Part shown: one piece after another, positions 12,083-30,300 of the stretch
Layout: every line of letters starts with the position of its first letter
Position numbering within the stretch: position 1 is the first letter of the stretch
NCBI RefSeq assembly: GCF_031755915.1
Contig: NC_083380.1
Location: forward strand, 12,090,001 to 12,154,000
Reading direction: 5' to 3'
Origin: Ziziphus jujuba
Taxonomy: Eukaryota; Streptophyta; Magnoliopsida; Rosales; Rhamnaceae
Length of the DNA: 64,000 nt
Made by a program: the position numbers and the translations under genes
The notes under the pieces: generated by a model
Seen by the model: the letters and a program-made list of their open reading frames with translations, nothing else
What the model was told of the DNA's origin: nothing
Database searches by the model: none

Positions 12083-15000
12083 TCAACTGTCATCAGGGTC
12101 TGCTAAAAATGTAGGATCCTCTGGTTTGAAAAGCTTTTTGGGCATGTTTAAGCAGGTGGCATCAGGGTCAAGAGAAGCAACCTTATGGGCAACTCCTTTT
12201 CTGGTGTTTGCAGCAAATTTCGAAGCCAAAACTGTAGCTCCAAGATGCTGTGCCCTGTGATCATCCCTTGATGAACTATGACCACCACTCTCATTGTAAT
12301 CTGCATATGGAGATTCATTATCCAAATTGTTACCGTAATATAACTCCTCTTGTCTTGCCAAATCAATTGTCATCTTTCTCTTTTTATACCGTCGCCAAGC
12401 AACTTGTATAAAGCAAGCTCCCCAAGTTCTCCATTGGTGGGAGTAATACCTAAAAGCATGCTGCAGTCTTTTGCTATGCAGGCGCTTAAACTGACTGGCA
12501 ACAAACTTGAGGTCTTCTGCTCGAAGTGCAAATGCCTCAACTTCAGTAAGTGACCTTACAGTTCGAGTAGAGGTTGGAAGGCTCAGATTTGAAGTGGGCA
12601 TCAAGGCCCATGTCAGCAACTCTTCGCCACAAAAGTCACCTGGTCTAAGGGTAATGCAATTGAAGAATCCTAACCTTCCTCCATCAGTGGTGGAGCTTTC
12701 AAGTTGGCCTCTAATGATGAAAAGCATCTCGTTCACTGGATCACCCTCCCGAACAATGTATGTGTCCTTGGTATTCAAGGATGAAACAAGACGTTCACAT
12801 ATCGCATCCAGGAGCTGATTGTCCATTTGTGCAAAGAAATTAACCTGAAAACAAAATACCTTTCAGTCCAAATGATCCATAACAGTTAATATTATCAACA
12901 TGGTAAGATCGAGCAGCATAATCCGTCTTCTAATAGCCATACACGAGACATAATCATATGAACATATTATGATGTAAATTCTTTCATCTTAATACTCAAA
13001 TAGGAAGTGTGTGTGTATTAAGGATTGGAGCATCGGTTCATTACTTCTAACTGAACCAACCATATCCTCCAGACTTACACGACGAACAAGAGCAAGACAG
13101 AGATGCCTTTGAATTTGACGCCGAATATCCAAAGGCAAATCTTGCAAAATGGCTTCTTCATCTACACCTCTTGTGGCAATCCACTTATACTGAACAAACC
13201 GACGAACACGATTTTGCAATTCCGGAGGGAGTTGACGGTGCCTCATCCACTCCTCTGTATCCTTTCGTTTGACCCTCCATTCTTCAAGTCTAGCACTTGT
13301 AGATTGCAGATAGCTCTACAAGAAGTCATTAGCTTAATCAGAAAAGTGTAAAAATCATGGCAAAAACAAAATCAAAGTAAACTATCTGTCCCCAAACTCG
13401 AACATGTGTAACCATAAAAGGAATATAATTGCTATATTCAAGGAAAACTCCTTAACCGCTTATTTTCTATGTCAGTGTAAAGAATATTGCTCACAGGCAA
13501 GAAATGGAAGAGCAAATGAAGTTGCTTAACATTAACATAAGTTATATCTCAAGGTTCACGGATGGATCACAAGAGAGCACATTACTGTTTTTTAACTTCA
13601 AAAGGTTTAAAATAATGGTCCTCAAACATATTTTTATGTAGCTTGAGTTCACGAGCTATGAAGATAGAAAAACTTAAAGCAATATCAATCATAATAACTA
13701 GTAATCAGACAGTGAATTAGTAGATTTAAATGTATCTGAGAAGCTGCCAGATAGTGGAACTGAGAATAGAAGTTACATTGGTATCAGAATCTCAAAGGAA
13801 TTTGCAGAGACACTTACTCGCGTGGCCATCTTCTATAAAGCAGTTTTCTAGTTTTTGGAAACAACAGTTCTTAATAAAACGTTTGTTGAATATAGTACAA
13901 GGCCAAACAAGGGCCTATAAGTTCATTTTATTTTACTGTCTCTATTCGATGGTTGTAAAGATTGAATATTCTGCTTTTTCACATGGTAATTAAGTTTAAC
14001 CAAAAGGCATAAATCAGACAGAAACATCCCAAAATACTTCTACACTAAAGCAGTAGTTCAACAGATAACCAGTAAGCGAAAACATGATAATTTTGGAGGG
14101 CAGACAATACCTGCATGTTGCCTATGAGATGTGAAAACAGAATGAGACCAGCCGTGCAAATAAGAATGCTAAATAATGTTTCAGCACTCCTGGTACTTGC
14201 AATAATATTTTGTCCATATGCACTGCATATGTGGAATCAAGTTATGTATTACTACAGACTGCATGCTGTTGAATTTCAACATGCAATATCAAACCCACAA
14301 GAAGGAAACAAAAATAGTAAGATTGTTCCCAATAGAATTTGCCAAGTAAAAATTTTTTTAGTAAACAAGAACTGTATCGTATTGGAAATAGACATACAAA
14401 TAATTAAAGAAAAGGTTTAGAACTGTTCCAGATTCCAATTGTATTTTCATGTAAAATATTATTAGATTCATAGCTTAAGAACAGATGGAAGAGTTTGACA
14501 GCTGGTACTTAGCATGATCAAGTATTAACATATAAATGCAAAAAGGATTCAGACAGTGAATAACCTTGTAGAATCATCAAACAATACCTTAAACTTTTCA
14601 AACCCCACCAAAGGCAATAAAAATACTTCTCCTTGAAGTTTGATTTAGCAATTTGACTAGTAAAAGCATCCGCAAACATTCCAAAATCGAAATTTCTGTC
14701 ATCATTTAGAGCATCGCAATGAACAACAATATTGGTACGGCCCAGCCAAAGATCGCGTTCTGGATTATCCTTATTGGTACAATCTAAAAACGAAGCATGA
14801 CAGGAAGGAGAATGCGTGCCATTCATCTCCTTCCGACATTCCATTTTCCAGCACTGGTACTGTCTCTGGATGGATAACACATACCATGAAGCTCCAGTTA
14901 CCTGCACTGACAATTTGAGAACATAATGATGATAACAACAAAATGGGAAAAAAAAAGGCTGAAAGTTTTTATAAGAATTCATTAGAAGGTAAGCAAGACG

Positions 15001-16085
15001 ATTAAACAATGCATAGGAAACAAAACATGGGGAAATAAGTCCTTACATGACTAGCAAGCATATATAGAAGGAGATTGTAAGCTGCCCCTGCCCAAGTAGT
15101 CTTGGCTATTACACCAGTTGTTTTGATAATCCTTCTGTTCAGAGGGAAAATAAGGAAAAATCGAGGAATATATTGAATAAGAACAATTAGAGACAGAGTG
15201 TGATTAGCATGAGCGGCTGTTGAATTCTTCAATGCGGGAATTACAAACCAAATAACAATCTGCCAAAAGCAACCCAAAAATAAATAAATAAATAAGTAAA
15301 AAGGCAATTTCAATTTGATGATGATTTAATGAAATAGGATTATATATAAATATAGAATCTTTGCTTTATAAGCATATCAATTTTCACATGATTAACATAT
15401 TGGTGTCATGGGAAATCTTTACATTTTATATTTTCTGAAACAATTAAAAGCGATGCCATTTTATAATACATCCTACATGAATTTTTCCCAGTTCAAACAT
15501 TTTCACAAACACATTACTATCAATACCAAGTTAATTCATTTTTAATTTTTTTTTTTTTTTTAAAAAAAAGAAAAATCCAAGATGGGCCCAAATATCATCA
15601 ATCAAACACCACTAACTTTATTTCTTCACAACCTGTGGGAGAGGAAGAGTGGCTGCGAAATCAATGAAGAAATCAGATTTGAGGTAGTGAATGGCAATGG
15701 CTCTTGGGTCAGTGACAAGCTCACCCCTGCCGAAAACCCGGGAACTCGGGGCAATAAAAGCGGTCCTGAATTTCATGGTAATGTGAAGGAGATAGAAGAA
15801 GTCGGTGAAGGTACGGAGCAAGGTGACGAGGACGCCGAGGTTGATGTCGATGTCCATACAAGCTGAATCGGACTTGGAAATTACAGGGAGGTAGAAGTAG
15901 AGGGGGTCGATGAACATGGCGATGAGACAAGTGATGAGGAAGATCTGGTTCCAGCGGCTGACCAAATCGGATCCCGGGTCGAGGATTTGGTACCACCATG
16001 GGATTTTCTTGCGGAGAGAGAAAGGGGTTGAGAAATGGGGGAAGCGAGACGAAGGCGCTGGAAGGTAAGATGGGAAGCTGTGCAT
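12083..16085 (-). CDS. CNGC16: Cyclic nucleotide-gated cation channel, CNGC16/18 group
   Basis: Six exons (15633-16085, 15047-15259, 14588-14901, 14111-14222, 13079-13315, 12083-12844) give 696 residues with GT-AG junctions. The product is a six-helix plasma-membrane Ca2+-permeable channel subunit. The first transmembrane segment is at about 48-68; the pore has the plant-type GQN filter (AYGQNI, GQN at 330-332). A C-linker follows, then a cyclic-nucleotide-binding domain whose phosphate-binding cassette contains GDFCGEELL (about 512-520), and an IQ-type calmodulin site, FIQVAWRRY, at about 588-596. The segment SIQRQYQCWKMECRKEMNGTH and the short N-terminus (SRFPHFSTPFSLR) fit CNGC16 better than CNGC18 from my memory of the Arabidopsis family. 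Group III members act in pollen and stress calcium signalling. An ATG in another frame lies 38 bases upstream. Confidence 0.93.
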
Positions 16086-16119
16086 CTTCTTCTTCTTCTT
16101 CTAGCTTCCACTCTCATGG

Positions 16120-16120
<1 letters not shown>

Positions 16121-16157
<37 letters not shown>
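16121..16157 (-). promoter_or_regulatory. Leader of CNGC gene: upstream ATG and (CT)n tract
   Basis: On the minus strand a (CT)n tract (plus-strand AG at 16127-16157) is followed at once by ATG at 16123-16121, in a different frame from the CNGC start at 16085. This upstream frame stays open for 80 codons to 15881 and overlaps the CNGC start. If it lies in the mRNA it could reduce translation of the channel. The transcription start is not visible, so inclusion in the transcript is inference. Confidence 0.4.
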
Positions 16158-16160
<3 letters not shown>

Positions 16161-16483
16161 TAAAAATAAAAGCTAGGGTTTGGTGGATCAGAGGGATTAG
16201 AGAGATTTGTGGTAGACGAAGAAGAAGAAGAGCAAAACTCCCTGAGATTTCGGTTTGCAATGACCGTTATACCGGTAAAACGCGCCAAAATATTATTTTC
16301 TCATTTTATTTATTTATTTTTAGTTTGCTTCAAGGAAAAAATGGAAACCATAGATGGGATCCACGTGGAATGCATGGGTCCCACCTAATTTATAAGTGCA
16401 AGAATTTTTTTTTAATTAGATTATTGTTATTATCATTATTATTATTTTTTAAAAAATTGTTATTGTAATTGGCTTCTTTTCTA

Positions 16484-16855
16484 AGAAAGCTATTTTACAA
16501 GACTGAAATTTTGTATTAAAATATGATTTTTAAATAAATTAGTTTAAATTATCTGTGTAGCGGTAAAAATTATTTTTTTAAAAATAATCTAATTCTAAGA
16601 TGGCTATGAAAAGTAGAAAGCTAGTTTACAAGACTGAAATTTTGTATTAAAATATGACTTTTAATTAAATTAGTTTAAATTGTCTGTGTTGTGGTAAAAA
16701 TTATTTTTTTAATAGTAATCTAATTCTAAGATGGCTATGAAAAGTAAAAAGCTAGTTTAAAAGACTGAAATTTTGTATTAAAATATGAGTTTTAATTAAA
16801 TTAGTTTAAATTGTCTGTGAAGTGGTAAAAAATATTTTTTAATAATAATCTAAGT
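16484..16855. repeat. Three tandem copies of a 131-bp repeat
   Basis: Copies start at 16484, 16615 and 16746; the third is shorter, about 110 bases. They share AAGACTGAAATTTTG and, in the first two, a unit end with CTAAGATGGCTATGAAAAGTA. Copies differ at scattered positions, so the array is not recent. It lies about 400 bases upstream of the CNGC start and contains no coding frame. Confidence 0.85.
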
Positions 16856-17240
16856 TTGAATCACCTTATTTTAAAAATTAATAATAAAATTAGTTTAAAC
16901 TTATTACAGTAAGATGCTCATAAAATTTCATCTAAAAAAGCAAATAAAAGTACAACTTGTGAGCCAAATAAGATTTTCATCCGACACTAAAAGTAAAAGG
17001 TTATTTTTTCTCTCTGGTTAATCTTCTCGGGAAAATTTAAGAGGGAGAAGAAAATAAAGGTTCTTTTACTGTAATCAAGTAAAACCTTTAGCAGTTAATT
17101 AGTTTTCACATTATGCTTTGCATTTAGACCATATATTCAAAAGTTTTCAAGTCGGCAGCGCCCACAAAATTAATTAATTGAATAAATTCATAACCTTTTT
17201 TTTCCCCTTATTCTTCTTTTTGTATTTTTAATGAGAATTT

Positions 17241-17320
17241 TCTTCTTTTGCTTTTAGAACTTAGAAACAGATCCTTCTTCTTTTGCTTTTAGAACTTAGA
17301 AACAGATCCTTCTTCTTTTA
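17241..17320. repeat. 35-bp tandem duplication plus partial third copy
   Basis: Units at 17241-17275 and 17276-17310 are identical by eye (TCTTCTTTTGCTTTTAGAAC start). A partial third copy (TCTTCTTTTA) follows. Simple slippage-type repeat in intergenic DNA. Confidence 0.85.
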
Positions 17321-18215
17321 TTTTTATAACTGAAAAAGAGATTATATATAAATTATCATTAGGGTTATACAATGCATATAAATATGGATAAATAAATAAA
17401 AAAATAACATAATTAACTATTATTATATTATTTTCTATATTATTTGATGAATAAATTTGATAATTATAGCATTATTATCAAAAATTATTATTTTCTTATG
17501 TAGAATGAAGGGGTTTGAATTTTAAGTTCATATATGATTTCTTTTGCTCTTTTAGCAAATTTATATGGTCAATAATACATTTTCAATCTTAGCATTAATT
17601 TCAAACTAGATAATTTAAAGAGTTCATAATGATTTTACCATTAAAATGTTCCAATTCTTAACAGTAAATGGGAAGAACTTACTATATATATAAAAAAAAA
17701 ATTTAAATGAATCTTTGTCGTTAAACTTCATATAAAATTTAAAATTGTAATATTTTAATTAAAAAAAAGGAGAAACTAGTAATTTAACACATAATAAATT
17801 CAAATTTTGATGTCTAGATGCCTCACCTACCATCATTTTTTTTTTTAAAAAAAGGGAAAAGTAATTTCCTGGGAGAGAATTACTTCTTGTCCATCTATAA
17901 AAAATGCAACCATATCAAATTGAACTTGTCAGTTTTTCAGGAGATAGTTGTACCACATACAATCTCATCACATATCATCAAACTCACACAGAAAAAAAAA
18001 AAACATCACAGTGTGAACAAAATCATAAATCAGAAGAGAATCCCACAAAGTCTTCAATATTTGGCCCCAGTAAGAAAGTTTCTACCATTTAGTACACCTT
18101 TATTTTCTCTATGCACGCTAGCTATATATGCATATAGATATATCTATATATATAATCATCTCCAAGCAGTGACATATATTAGTTTCACAGGTAGCTGCCG
18201 GGGCTGGTGAAACTC

Positions 18216-22554
<4,339 letters not shown>

Positions 22555-25289
22555 AGAAGTTGGTAGATGCACAACTCAGACAGCAAAGGGATTATATATA
22601 TATGTTCATCTAGAAGATATTCATATATGATTAGCAATGTTTGCCACCATACACACTTACTCCAACAAAATCTTTTCCAAACCCAAACATCATCATTGTG
22701 TTTTTGATTGCAACTCTTAAAAGGATTGGACTCCATAATTTGTTTCATTATATATATGCACAATTTAATCACTTTCGAAGTTGGTTTGCTTTGAAATAAT
22801 AATAAATTCAAACTTTGTCTAATTTACGTGTCCATGTTTGCCAATTTATTCAGTAAGCACTTTTTCTCTTATAATTGTGTTATGTTTTGGTTTCTCTTAT
22901 CTGTCGAGAACAATATTATTAAGTACTCTTGATAAAAATTCAATTAAGTTTAATACAAAGTTACTTCATCAAGTTATTCATATTATATATGTAAGTTGTA
23001 CTATTCATATTCCACAAAGTTGCGGTACTCATCCAATAAGAATATCCTGCTTAATAGAAATATTTCTTGTGCACAAAGCAAACTGATCTGGATGCCACTA
23101 AGCGAACAAGTTATAGGCTAAAAAAGTGGGGGTTAATTATATTTTGATACAATCTACTTGCAGAATTTTTGCAATTTAGGTTATTAACTTTTCAACTCAA
23201 CAATTTAAATGATTAATTTTTTAATTTTGTTGCAATTTATCCCTTTCGGACTTTTAATTAATAAAGCGTACCATCCAACTCATGTGACCTATTAAATTCC
23301 ATTAAATTTTACTCGAGAAAATATTAAAATACAAAATTATAAAACTAGTTTTAAAGATCTACAATTTTAGTATTTTATTATTTAAAATTTGATACAGTTT
23401 AAATAGTTTATGCCAACTTTTAGAAGAAAAAAAATTAAAGGTACCAAAATGCAAAATTTTGAAAATAATTTTATTATTTTATATTTTAACATATTCTAGT
23501 ATGAAAATTAACACAATTTAATACTAATCACTTAGAAGATAGTTAAACCTTATAGCAACAAGTCAAATAATTAAGGTCTAAATTGTAACAATTTGAAAAA
23601 TTAAGATCTCAATTGATGAATTAAAAATTGTTTAAATTACAAAACCCTATAGGTGAAAATAGCAAAGTTTAATCCAAAAAAATAATATTAATTAATTTGA
23701 TATGGAAAATCCCCTTCCATGAAAGACAAACTAAACCGACTCCATGATGAAGCCACATGATTGCAAAATATATACATAAAAATATGTATATATAAACGAT
23801 GAATATATCTATACCAAACTTAGTTCCAAATTTATTAGCTGTAATATTCTGGGGTTATGAGAAATTATTGCTGTAATCATGAGCTTGACTACCAACAAAC
23901 TACAATAGGAATATATTTGAAAAAGGTTGGAGAGCTGATCGTCATACTCACATTGGCAAAACCAGAAAAGGTTGTTCAACTAATTTATTCTCTTGAGAAC
24001 GAAAGGAATATTTTCATATACATGTGTATACACAGTCTAAAACTTATTAATAAATATATAGTTTGGTCATAAAGTTAATCCAGTCAGGGTGAGACTATAT
24101 CCATCCAATGTATATTAATCATATATATATGTTCTCTTTTTATTGATTATGATGTGATACATGCTTATTTCACACTAGATATGGTCATTAGAGATTAGAG
24201 TAAAATAAAAAATAAAAGTAAAGCATTTTGGATGGAAGAAAGGCAAATAAAATGATTAGGAGTTCCTTGTGTGAATTTGAAAATGGACAAAAAGGAAACA
24301 TCGGCATTTGGGTAAATTTTTATCTTTTATCAAGTACACACACATATGTAAATCTCTTTTTGTTTTTAGAATCTCTATGGATGAAGTAAAGTTGGGTTTG
24401 TTCAAAACTCATTATAGTCAACTAATTCATAATGTTCAAACTCTCCTAAATTGGTTAGTTGAAAAAAAACAATGGGCTTAAAATGAAGTTGTTTTCAAAG
24501 AACAAGCAAAATCAATGTGCAGCTACTTGTAGTGATTTGACGATGTCTGATTCACAAAGACTAATTAAGGTTTCTTCAATTAATTGATCTTTTGCGTTTT
24601 CAAATCCTTTGAATGTGTTGTTTAATTTTTGTCTTTTTGACTTTTTGGCTGTTCAGGGCTTTTGTTAAATGTGCCAATTTCTCATGTATATTCCATGATG
24701 GCCTCCCCTTGGGTATCATATATCAACTTCCATTTTATCCCATGAGACATGACAATGTAGCAAGGATTAATGTTAACACCTTATTAAATATTTTTTTTTT
24801 TAAATAATGCAATTAAGAAGTGACTACTATATCTATATTTTCCAATATAAATTGGAGACAGTTCTTTCAGGAGATCATATAGATATTGATAAATCAGGAG
24901 ATCAAATATATATTCCATAAAATAAGTATCACTTAATTAAGTTCTTAATTACAATTAAAAGTTCTTCTTCCTACTCATTTGAGGCTTAATTAATTGTAAA
25001 AATTATAAATGATTTTTGAAATTTCGAAAGATCACGTATATTTTGAAAGTTATATAACAAGCAAAGTAAGGTCCACCATGTCTATATGAGCTTTTCCTCC
25101 TTGTCTCGAGATCTTAGTAAATGCATAGAAAATTGCGATTTTTTATTCATAAGAATTCTCAAACAAGAAAATCTTTAATGCTATTAAACAAAGGATGCTG
25201 CTGATAGCTACATAATATGGTTGACCTGTTAAATAAATTAATAATTGTGAACTTAGTATAATCAATTATTCACTTACAGGGTCTATTTA
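22555..25289. other. Intergenic before the copia element
   Basis: AT-rich DNA with no supported gene. The first few hundred bases probably hold the 3' UTR of the aminopropyltransferase gene. Open frames at 22838-23086 and 23857-24072 show no recognisable domain. Confidence 0.5.
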
Positions 25290-25731
25290 TGCCATTAATG
25301 GGACTGATTTATTTTAATATTTTGTTGTAGGGTCCTTGGTCACACACTCTCTATAAGATTCCAGTTGGCCCATTGAACTGGAGAACCAACTCTCTTTATA
25401 AACCCATTGACTTACCCATATTTTTTCTAGTATTATTATATTATTAAATTATTAGTATTTTGTGTGTATTAAAATTAATGGGTAAGTGTGACTTGCAGAA
25501 ACTATAAAAGGTCTAGGGCAAGCAAACAAATATAGGTCATACGGTATTTTGATATTAGGATTTTTAGAGATCTAAGAGTAGTTTGAGAGTAGTATGTCCG
25601 TAGGTACTACTTAACATTGTTTTCTATTTTACAGGATTAAAGATTTAATTTATCAATGGCCGCGGTTAGAGGCTAATAATTTATGATTTATGAAATTTAT
25701 TATTTATATTTAAATCCGTAAAATTCTAACA
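25290..25731 (+). repeat. 5' LTR of the copia element
   Basis: Starts TGCCATTAATGGGACTGA and ends AAATTCTAACA, with TG...CA ends. It aligns along its length with 34583-35023. A TATAAAAGG box at about 25504-25512 is the likely LTR promoter. Confidence 0.92.
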
Positions 25732-25733
25732 AT

Positions 25734-25745
25734 TGGTATCAGAGC
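25734..25745 (+). other. Primer-binding site (initiator Met-tRNA type)
   Basis: TGGTATCAGAGC starts two bases after the 5' LTR. This is the usual plant copia primer-binding site, complementary to the 3' end of initiator methionine tRNA. Confidence 0.9.
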
Positions 25746-27346
25746 GTGGTTAATATACATAATAAATTTCTTTGTGATTAGTCTTCGTTGTATCTATAAT
25801 GATCGGATTGAATTGTATGTGGCCATTGAATAATATGTGGGATTCAAATATGTGTTCTTTATGTTAATTTTCTTTCTGCGTGCATGGATCTGTGAAGCTA
25901 TAATCTTGATGTGTGAAGAAACATAATACATGCCCAATTGTTATTTGTAAAACAATAAAAAAAAAAAAATTGTGATTGCGAAACTAGTGGTAATCGTTTT
26001 TTTTTAAATCAAATTTGTGCAAAATATGTAAACTTTGTTTTAGTTCGAATTAAGACCTGGGCATGGTGGAAAATTGTTTTTCGATGTGTTTTGTATTGTT
26101 TAAAATCTCGAACTGGACCTGAAAAAGCCTTAAAAAAATAATAAAAAAAAATATTGGAGAAAACTGTGGCCGAATGCAACCTGGATTTGTGAATTATTTT
26201 TTGGTTAATTTTTGGCCAAAATTGATGCCAACAATGAGATGACAACAACGGGACTAATTTTCCCCAAAAAATACAAAAAAAAATTTCTGCAATTTTCTTG
26301 GAATTACATGGGTGTTTGTTTGAGTTTGGCCGAAATAATTCTTGTCTTGGGTGTTTATTTTTCTGCGTTTTTGAACCAAATTGATTTGGGGCAAAACTTT
26401 CTCAAGAGGAGATGAATCAAAAGGCACCTATTTTGCTCAAAATTTTTTGGAATTTCTTATGATTCCATGGTTGTTTATTTTTTGAATTTTCGCCGATTAT
26501 AATCTTAAGTTTGGGTGTTTGTTTTAAGCTCTTCTTTATCCAAATTGATACTTTAAAGTTGTTGCCCACACCGAAAGGAGAAGAATTGTGTTTAATAGGT
26601 GGGTTTGTCAGGCGGGTCGGGCGACCCGTTAACCAGAAAACCGGGTCGACGTGCAACCCGGCTGAAGGAAGGAGAAAGCTGATGTCAGCATCCCCTTGCT
26701 GACGTCAACAGCCGAAATTTCAAAAAAAATTAATAATAATAATAAAATAAAGTGTATATATATATATTGTTTTATTTATTTGTTTGTATGCTTATTTATT
26801 TATCTATTGTTCAATATTATTAAAAAAAAATGTTATTTATTTATTGTTTATTTATTTATTTGTTTAATTATTCTATTCCAATTTGTTTGAATTAAATTAA
26901 ATATTTATACTTGGTGAATTGGATTGTGTTAGCTTTCCCTAAAGAGGCTTTGTGCCTAGTTGGTATAGTGGTATAGAATTTTAAGTACTCACCTGTCGTG
27001 AGACTTATTTTGTTTGCATTATGTATACCAATGTAATATATGTTGGCATAGTGAATGGGATGTTTTATATTTACCTATTTCATGAAATTGTCAATATGTT
27101 ATTTTCTCCCACTTATTAAATCAGGGTCTATACGGGTAACTAAACTACCCTATCAGTGGTTTTAGTTGCTTTGTATGACGCCTGGAATGGTAGTGGAAGT
27201 TAATTAAATGCCATGTATCGCAGGTTCTGAGTTACCCTGTCGGTGATTCAGTTCAATGCATTTAATTGTGGTTATTTGGTTGACCGTCCCTGCCCCGCGA
27301 AAGGGTATCTTTAGTGCTACAAAAACCCTAGCGATATTGATATTTT
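25746..27346 (+). other. Copia 5' untranslated internal region
   Basis: About 1.6 kb between the primer-binding site and gag remains. It contains AT-rich sequence and a short GC-richer patch at about 26575-26710. A phrase resembling a tRNA A-box (about 26949-26975) lacks a B-box and arms. No coding domain was seen. Confidence 0.55.
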
Positions 27347-30300
27347 ATGTTTTGTGTTAAGGGGCTGGAAAATAGTTATTGTTTTATATATATTAAATGT
27401 TTTATTGTGCTTACTATTTTCACAATTAGTAGCACCCCGAATGTTCTGCCTATGACTGCCATGATGAAATTAGATGTGATAAATTATCAGAAGTGGAAAA
27501 AGACCTTAGTTATGAATTTAACATTTATGAAATTGGATTTACCTTTGGAGATAGATTCACCCAAGATACCAACTAATGATAGTAGTGTAGTAATTAGGAA
27601 GCTTTATGAGGATTGAAAGCATTCTAATAAGTGCTGCATGATGATGATGGAGAATTATATAGATGAAGCTATATATGCTTGTATTCCTAAGGTTGATATA
27701 GCAAAGGAACTTCTTGAGGAGATAGGAAAGAAATTTATCAAGTTTGATATGAATGAGAAGCATTATTATTTGGACCTTTTAAATAATACTAAGTATGATG
27801 ATGCTTATTAGATAGGAGAAAGGAAAGAGTACTTCAATGAAAGGTGTGGCTACTGCAATAAAGTTGGACACAAGAAGATAGTGTTGGAATTTAAAGGGAA
27901 AACAAGAGAAGAAAGATAATATTTTAATGATTGAGACCAATATTATTAATGTGCCTATGAATATTTGGTGGTTTGATACTGGAGCAACAATTTATGTTAC
28001 TAATTCATTGCAGGGGATGATAAGGCAAAGGAGGCCAACCAATCTTGAGCAGCATGTTTATATGGTAGATAACTCAAGAGTGAAGGTGGATATCATGGGA
28101 GCAATCAAGTTGAAGTTTACCACTGGATATGTTTTAGAATTACAAGAAATTTCATATGTACCCTCAATTAGGAGGAATTTGTTATCTATTTCACTTTTGG
28201 ATAGTCAAGGTTTTAGTTTTTGTTTGGAAATAATAAACTTGAGATGTATAAGGATGATAAAGTTGTTGGTTTTGGAACTTTATGTGACAATTTATATAGA
28301 CTTGATTTATTTAATAATGATCTCAATTCTTCTATTAATTCTGTTGTTGCCCCTATTATTGCTTCTAAACGTCCAAGAGTTAATGATAATTCCTCAATGT
28401 TGTGGCATAAGCGTTTGGGACATATTTCTAGGCATAGGATGGAAAGGTTAGTGAAGGATGGAATACTTGCTAATTTTGATTTCTCCGATCTGTCAACTTA
28501 TGTAGAATGTGTGAAAAGAAAGCTAACTTCCAAGGTTAGAAAGGATAAGATAGTAAGGTGTGGAGATGTTTTGGAATTAATCCATACTGATGTATGTGGA
28601 CCTTTCACTCCAACTGCTTTTGGTGGTTATAGGTATTTTATTACCTTTATTGATGATTTTTCTCGTTATGGACATGTTGATCTTATCCGTGAGAAGTCAG
28701 ATTCTTTAGTTGCTTTTAAGGAGTTTAGGATAAAGATGGAGCTTCAAAAGAATAAGAAGATAAATACTACGAGGTCTGATAAAGGTGGTGAATTTTATGG
28801 CAGATATGATGAGACTGGACGGAACCCAGGGCTATTCGCAATTTATTTACGTGAGTGTGGTATTGATGGGCAATATACAATGCCTGGTATACCTCAGCAA
28901 AATGGCATAGTTGAAAGAAGAAATCGCACTTTGTAGGACATGGTGCAATCTATGTTGGCAAATTCTAGCTTGCCAGATTACTTGTGGGGAGAGGCTTTAA
29001 GGACGGCTGCTTATATTTTGAATCAAGTTGCAAGTAAATCTGTTCCTAAGACTCCTTTTGAGTTGTGGTCAGGGAGAAAGCCTAATTTGCATCATTTTTG
29101 AGTATGGGGTTGCAAAACTAAAATAAGGATTTATAATCCCCAAGTTAAAAAATTGGATCCTAAAACTATAAGTGGGTATTTTGTTGGCTATTGTATAGGA
29201 TATAGGGGTTCAAGATTTTTTGTCCATCTCACACCACAAGAATTGTTGAATCAGACAGGGCTATTTATTTTGAAGATGATTTTGAGTTTGATGATAGTAA
29301 TAGTCCAAGGGAGCCTCAATTTAGAGAAGAAAATGTATTCATTCCTAGTGTTGTAATTCCTGATAAAGATATTATTAATCCAGTAGTTGATGAACCAGTA
29401 ATTGATCAGGATGAACCCATCATTGAGGAGCAGAATATCCCAGCTATTGTAGATGCTGATGTGCCTTTGAGAATGTCACAAAGGACTAGGAGGTCAGCTA
29501 TTCCTGATGACTATGAGGTTTACTTGCAGGAGCATGATTTTGACATAAGTGATGATTCACATCCAGTCACTTATGAGGAAGCTATAAGCAGTTCGCACTC
29601 AAATTTTTGGTTGGATGCAATGGAAGATGAAATGAAATCCATGGCATCAAATGGTGTTTGGGATTTGGTTGAGTTACCATCGGATAGCAAGCCTATAGGA
29701 TGCAAATGGGTTTTTAAGACTAAAAGAGACTCTAATGGTCAAGTAGAGAGGTATAAGGCTAGACTTGTAGCCAAAGAGTTTAGCCAGAAGGAAGGAATTG
29801 ATTACACAGAGACATTCTCTCCTGTATCCACAAAGAATTCTTTTAGAATCATTATGGCAATTGTGGCTCATTATAACCTAGAGTTGCATCAGATGGATGT
29901 CAGAACTGCTTTTCTGAATGGTGATTTATTTGAAGATGTGTATATGGTTCAACCAGTTGGCTTCTAGTAAACAGGGAATGGTAATTTGGTTTGTAAGCTT
30001 AAGAAGTCAATTTATGGTCTTAAGCAAGCTTCGAGGCAATGATATCTTAAGTTTGATGAGGTTGTCATCCAAAATGACTTTAAGGAGAATGTTGTTGATA
30101 GATGCATATATATAAAGGTCAGTGGGAGCAGTTTTATATTTCTGGTGTTGTATGTTGATGACACACTTCTGGCTACTAATGACACTGACCTGTTGGCTGA
30201 GACAAAGCAGATATTGTGCAACCATTTTGATATGAAAGATCTTGCAGAGGCTTTTTTTGTTTTGGGCATCAAGATTGTTCGAGATAGGACTAATTATGTA

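Larger units (their letters stand above)
16158..18215. other. Intergenic between divergent CNGC and aminopropyltransferase genes
   Basis: The two genes are transcribed away from each other, so this ~2.1 kb must contain both promoters. Apart from the tandem repeats listed separately it is AT-rich, with a TATATATC-rich stretch at about 18120-18152 just before the plus-strand gene. No other gene is supported. Confidence 0.5.

Noticed and set aside
26949..26990. tRNA-like phrase (GCCTAGTTGGTATAGTGGTATAG)
   Set aside because: It resembles an A-box, but there is no B-box, no acceptor stem pairing and no anticodon arm; it lies inside the copia 5' region.
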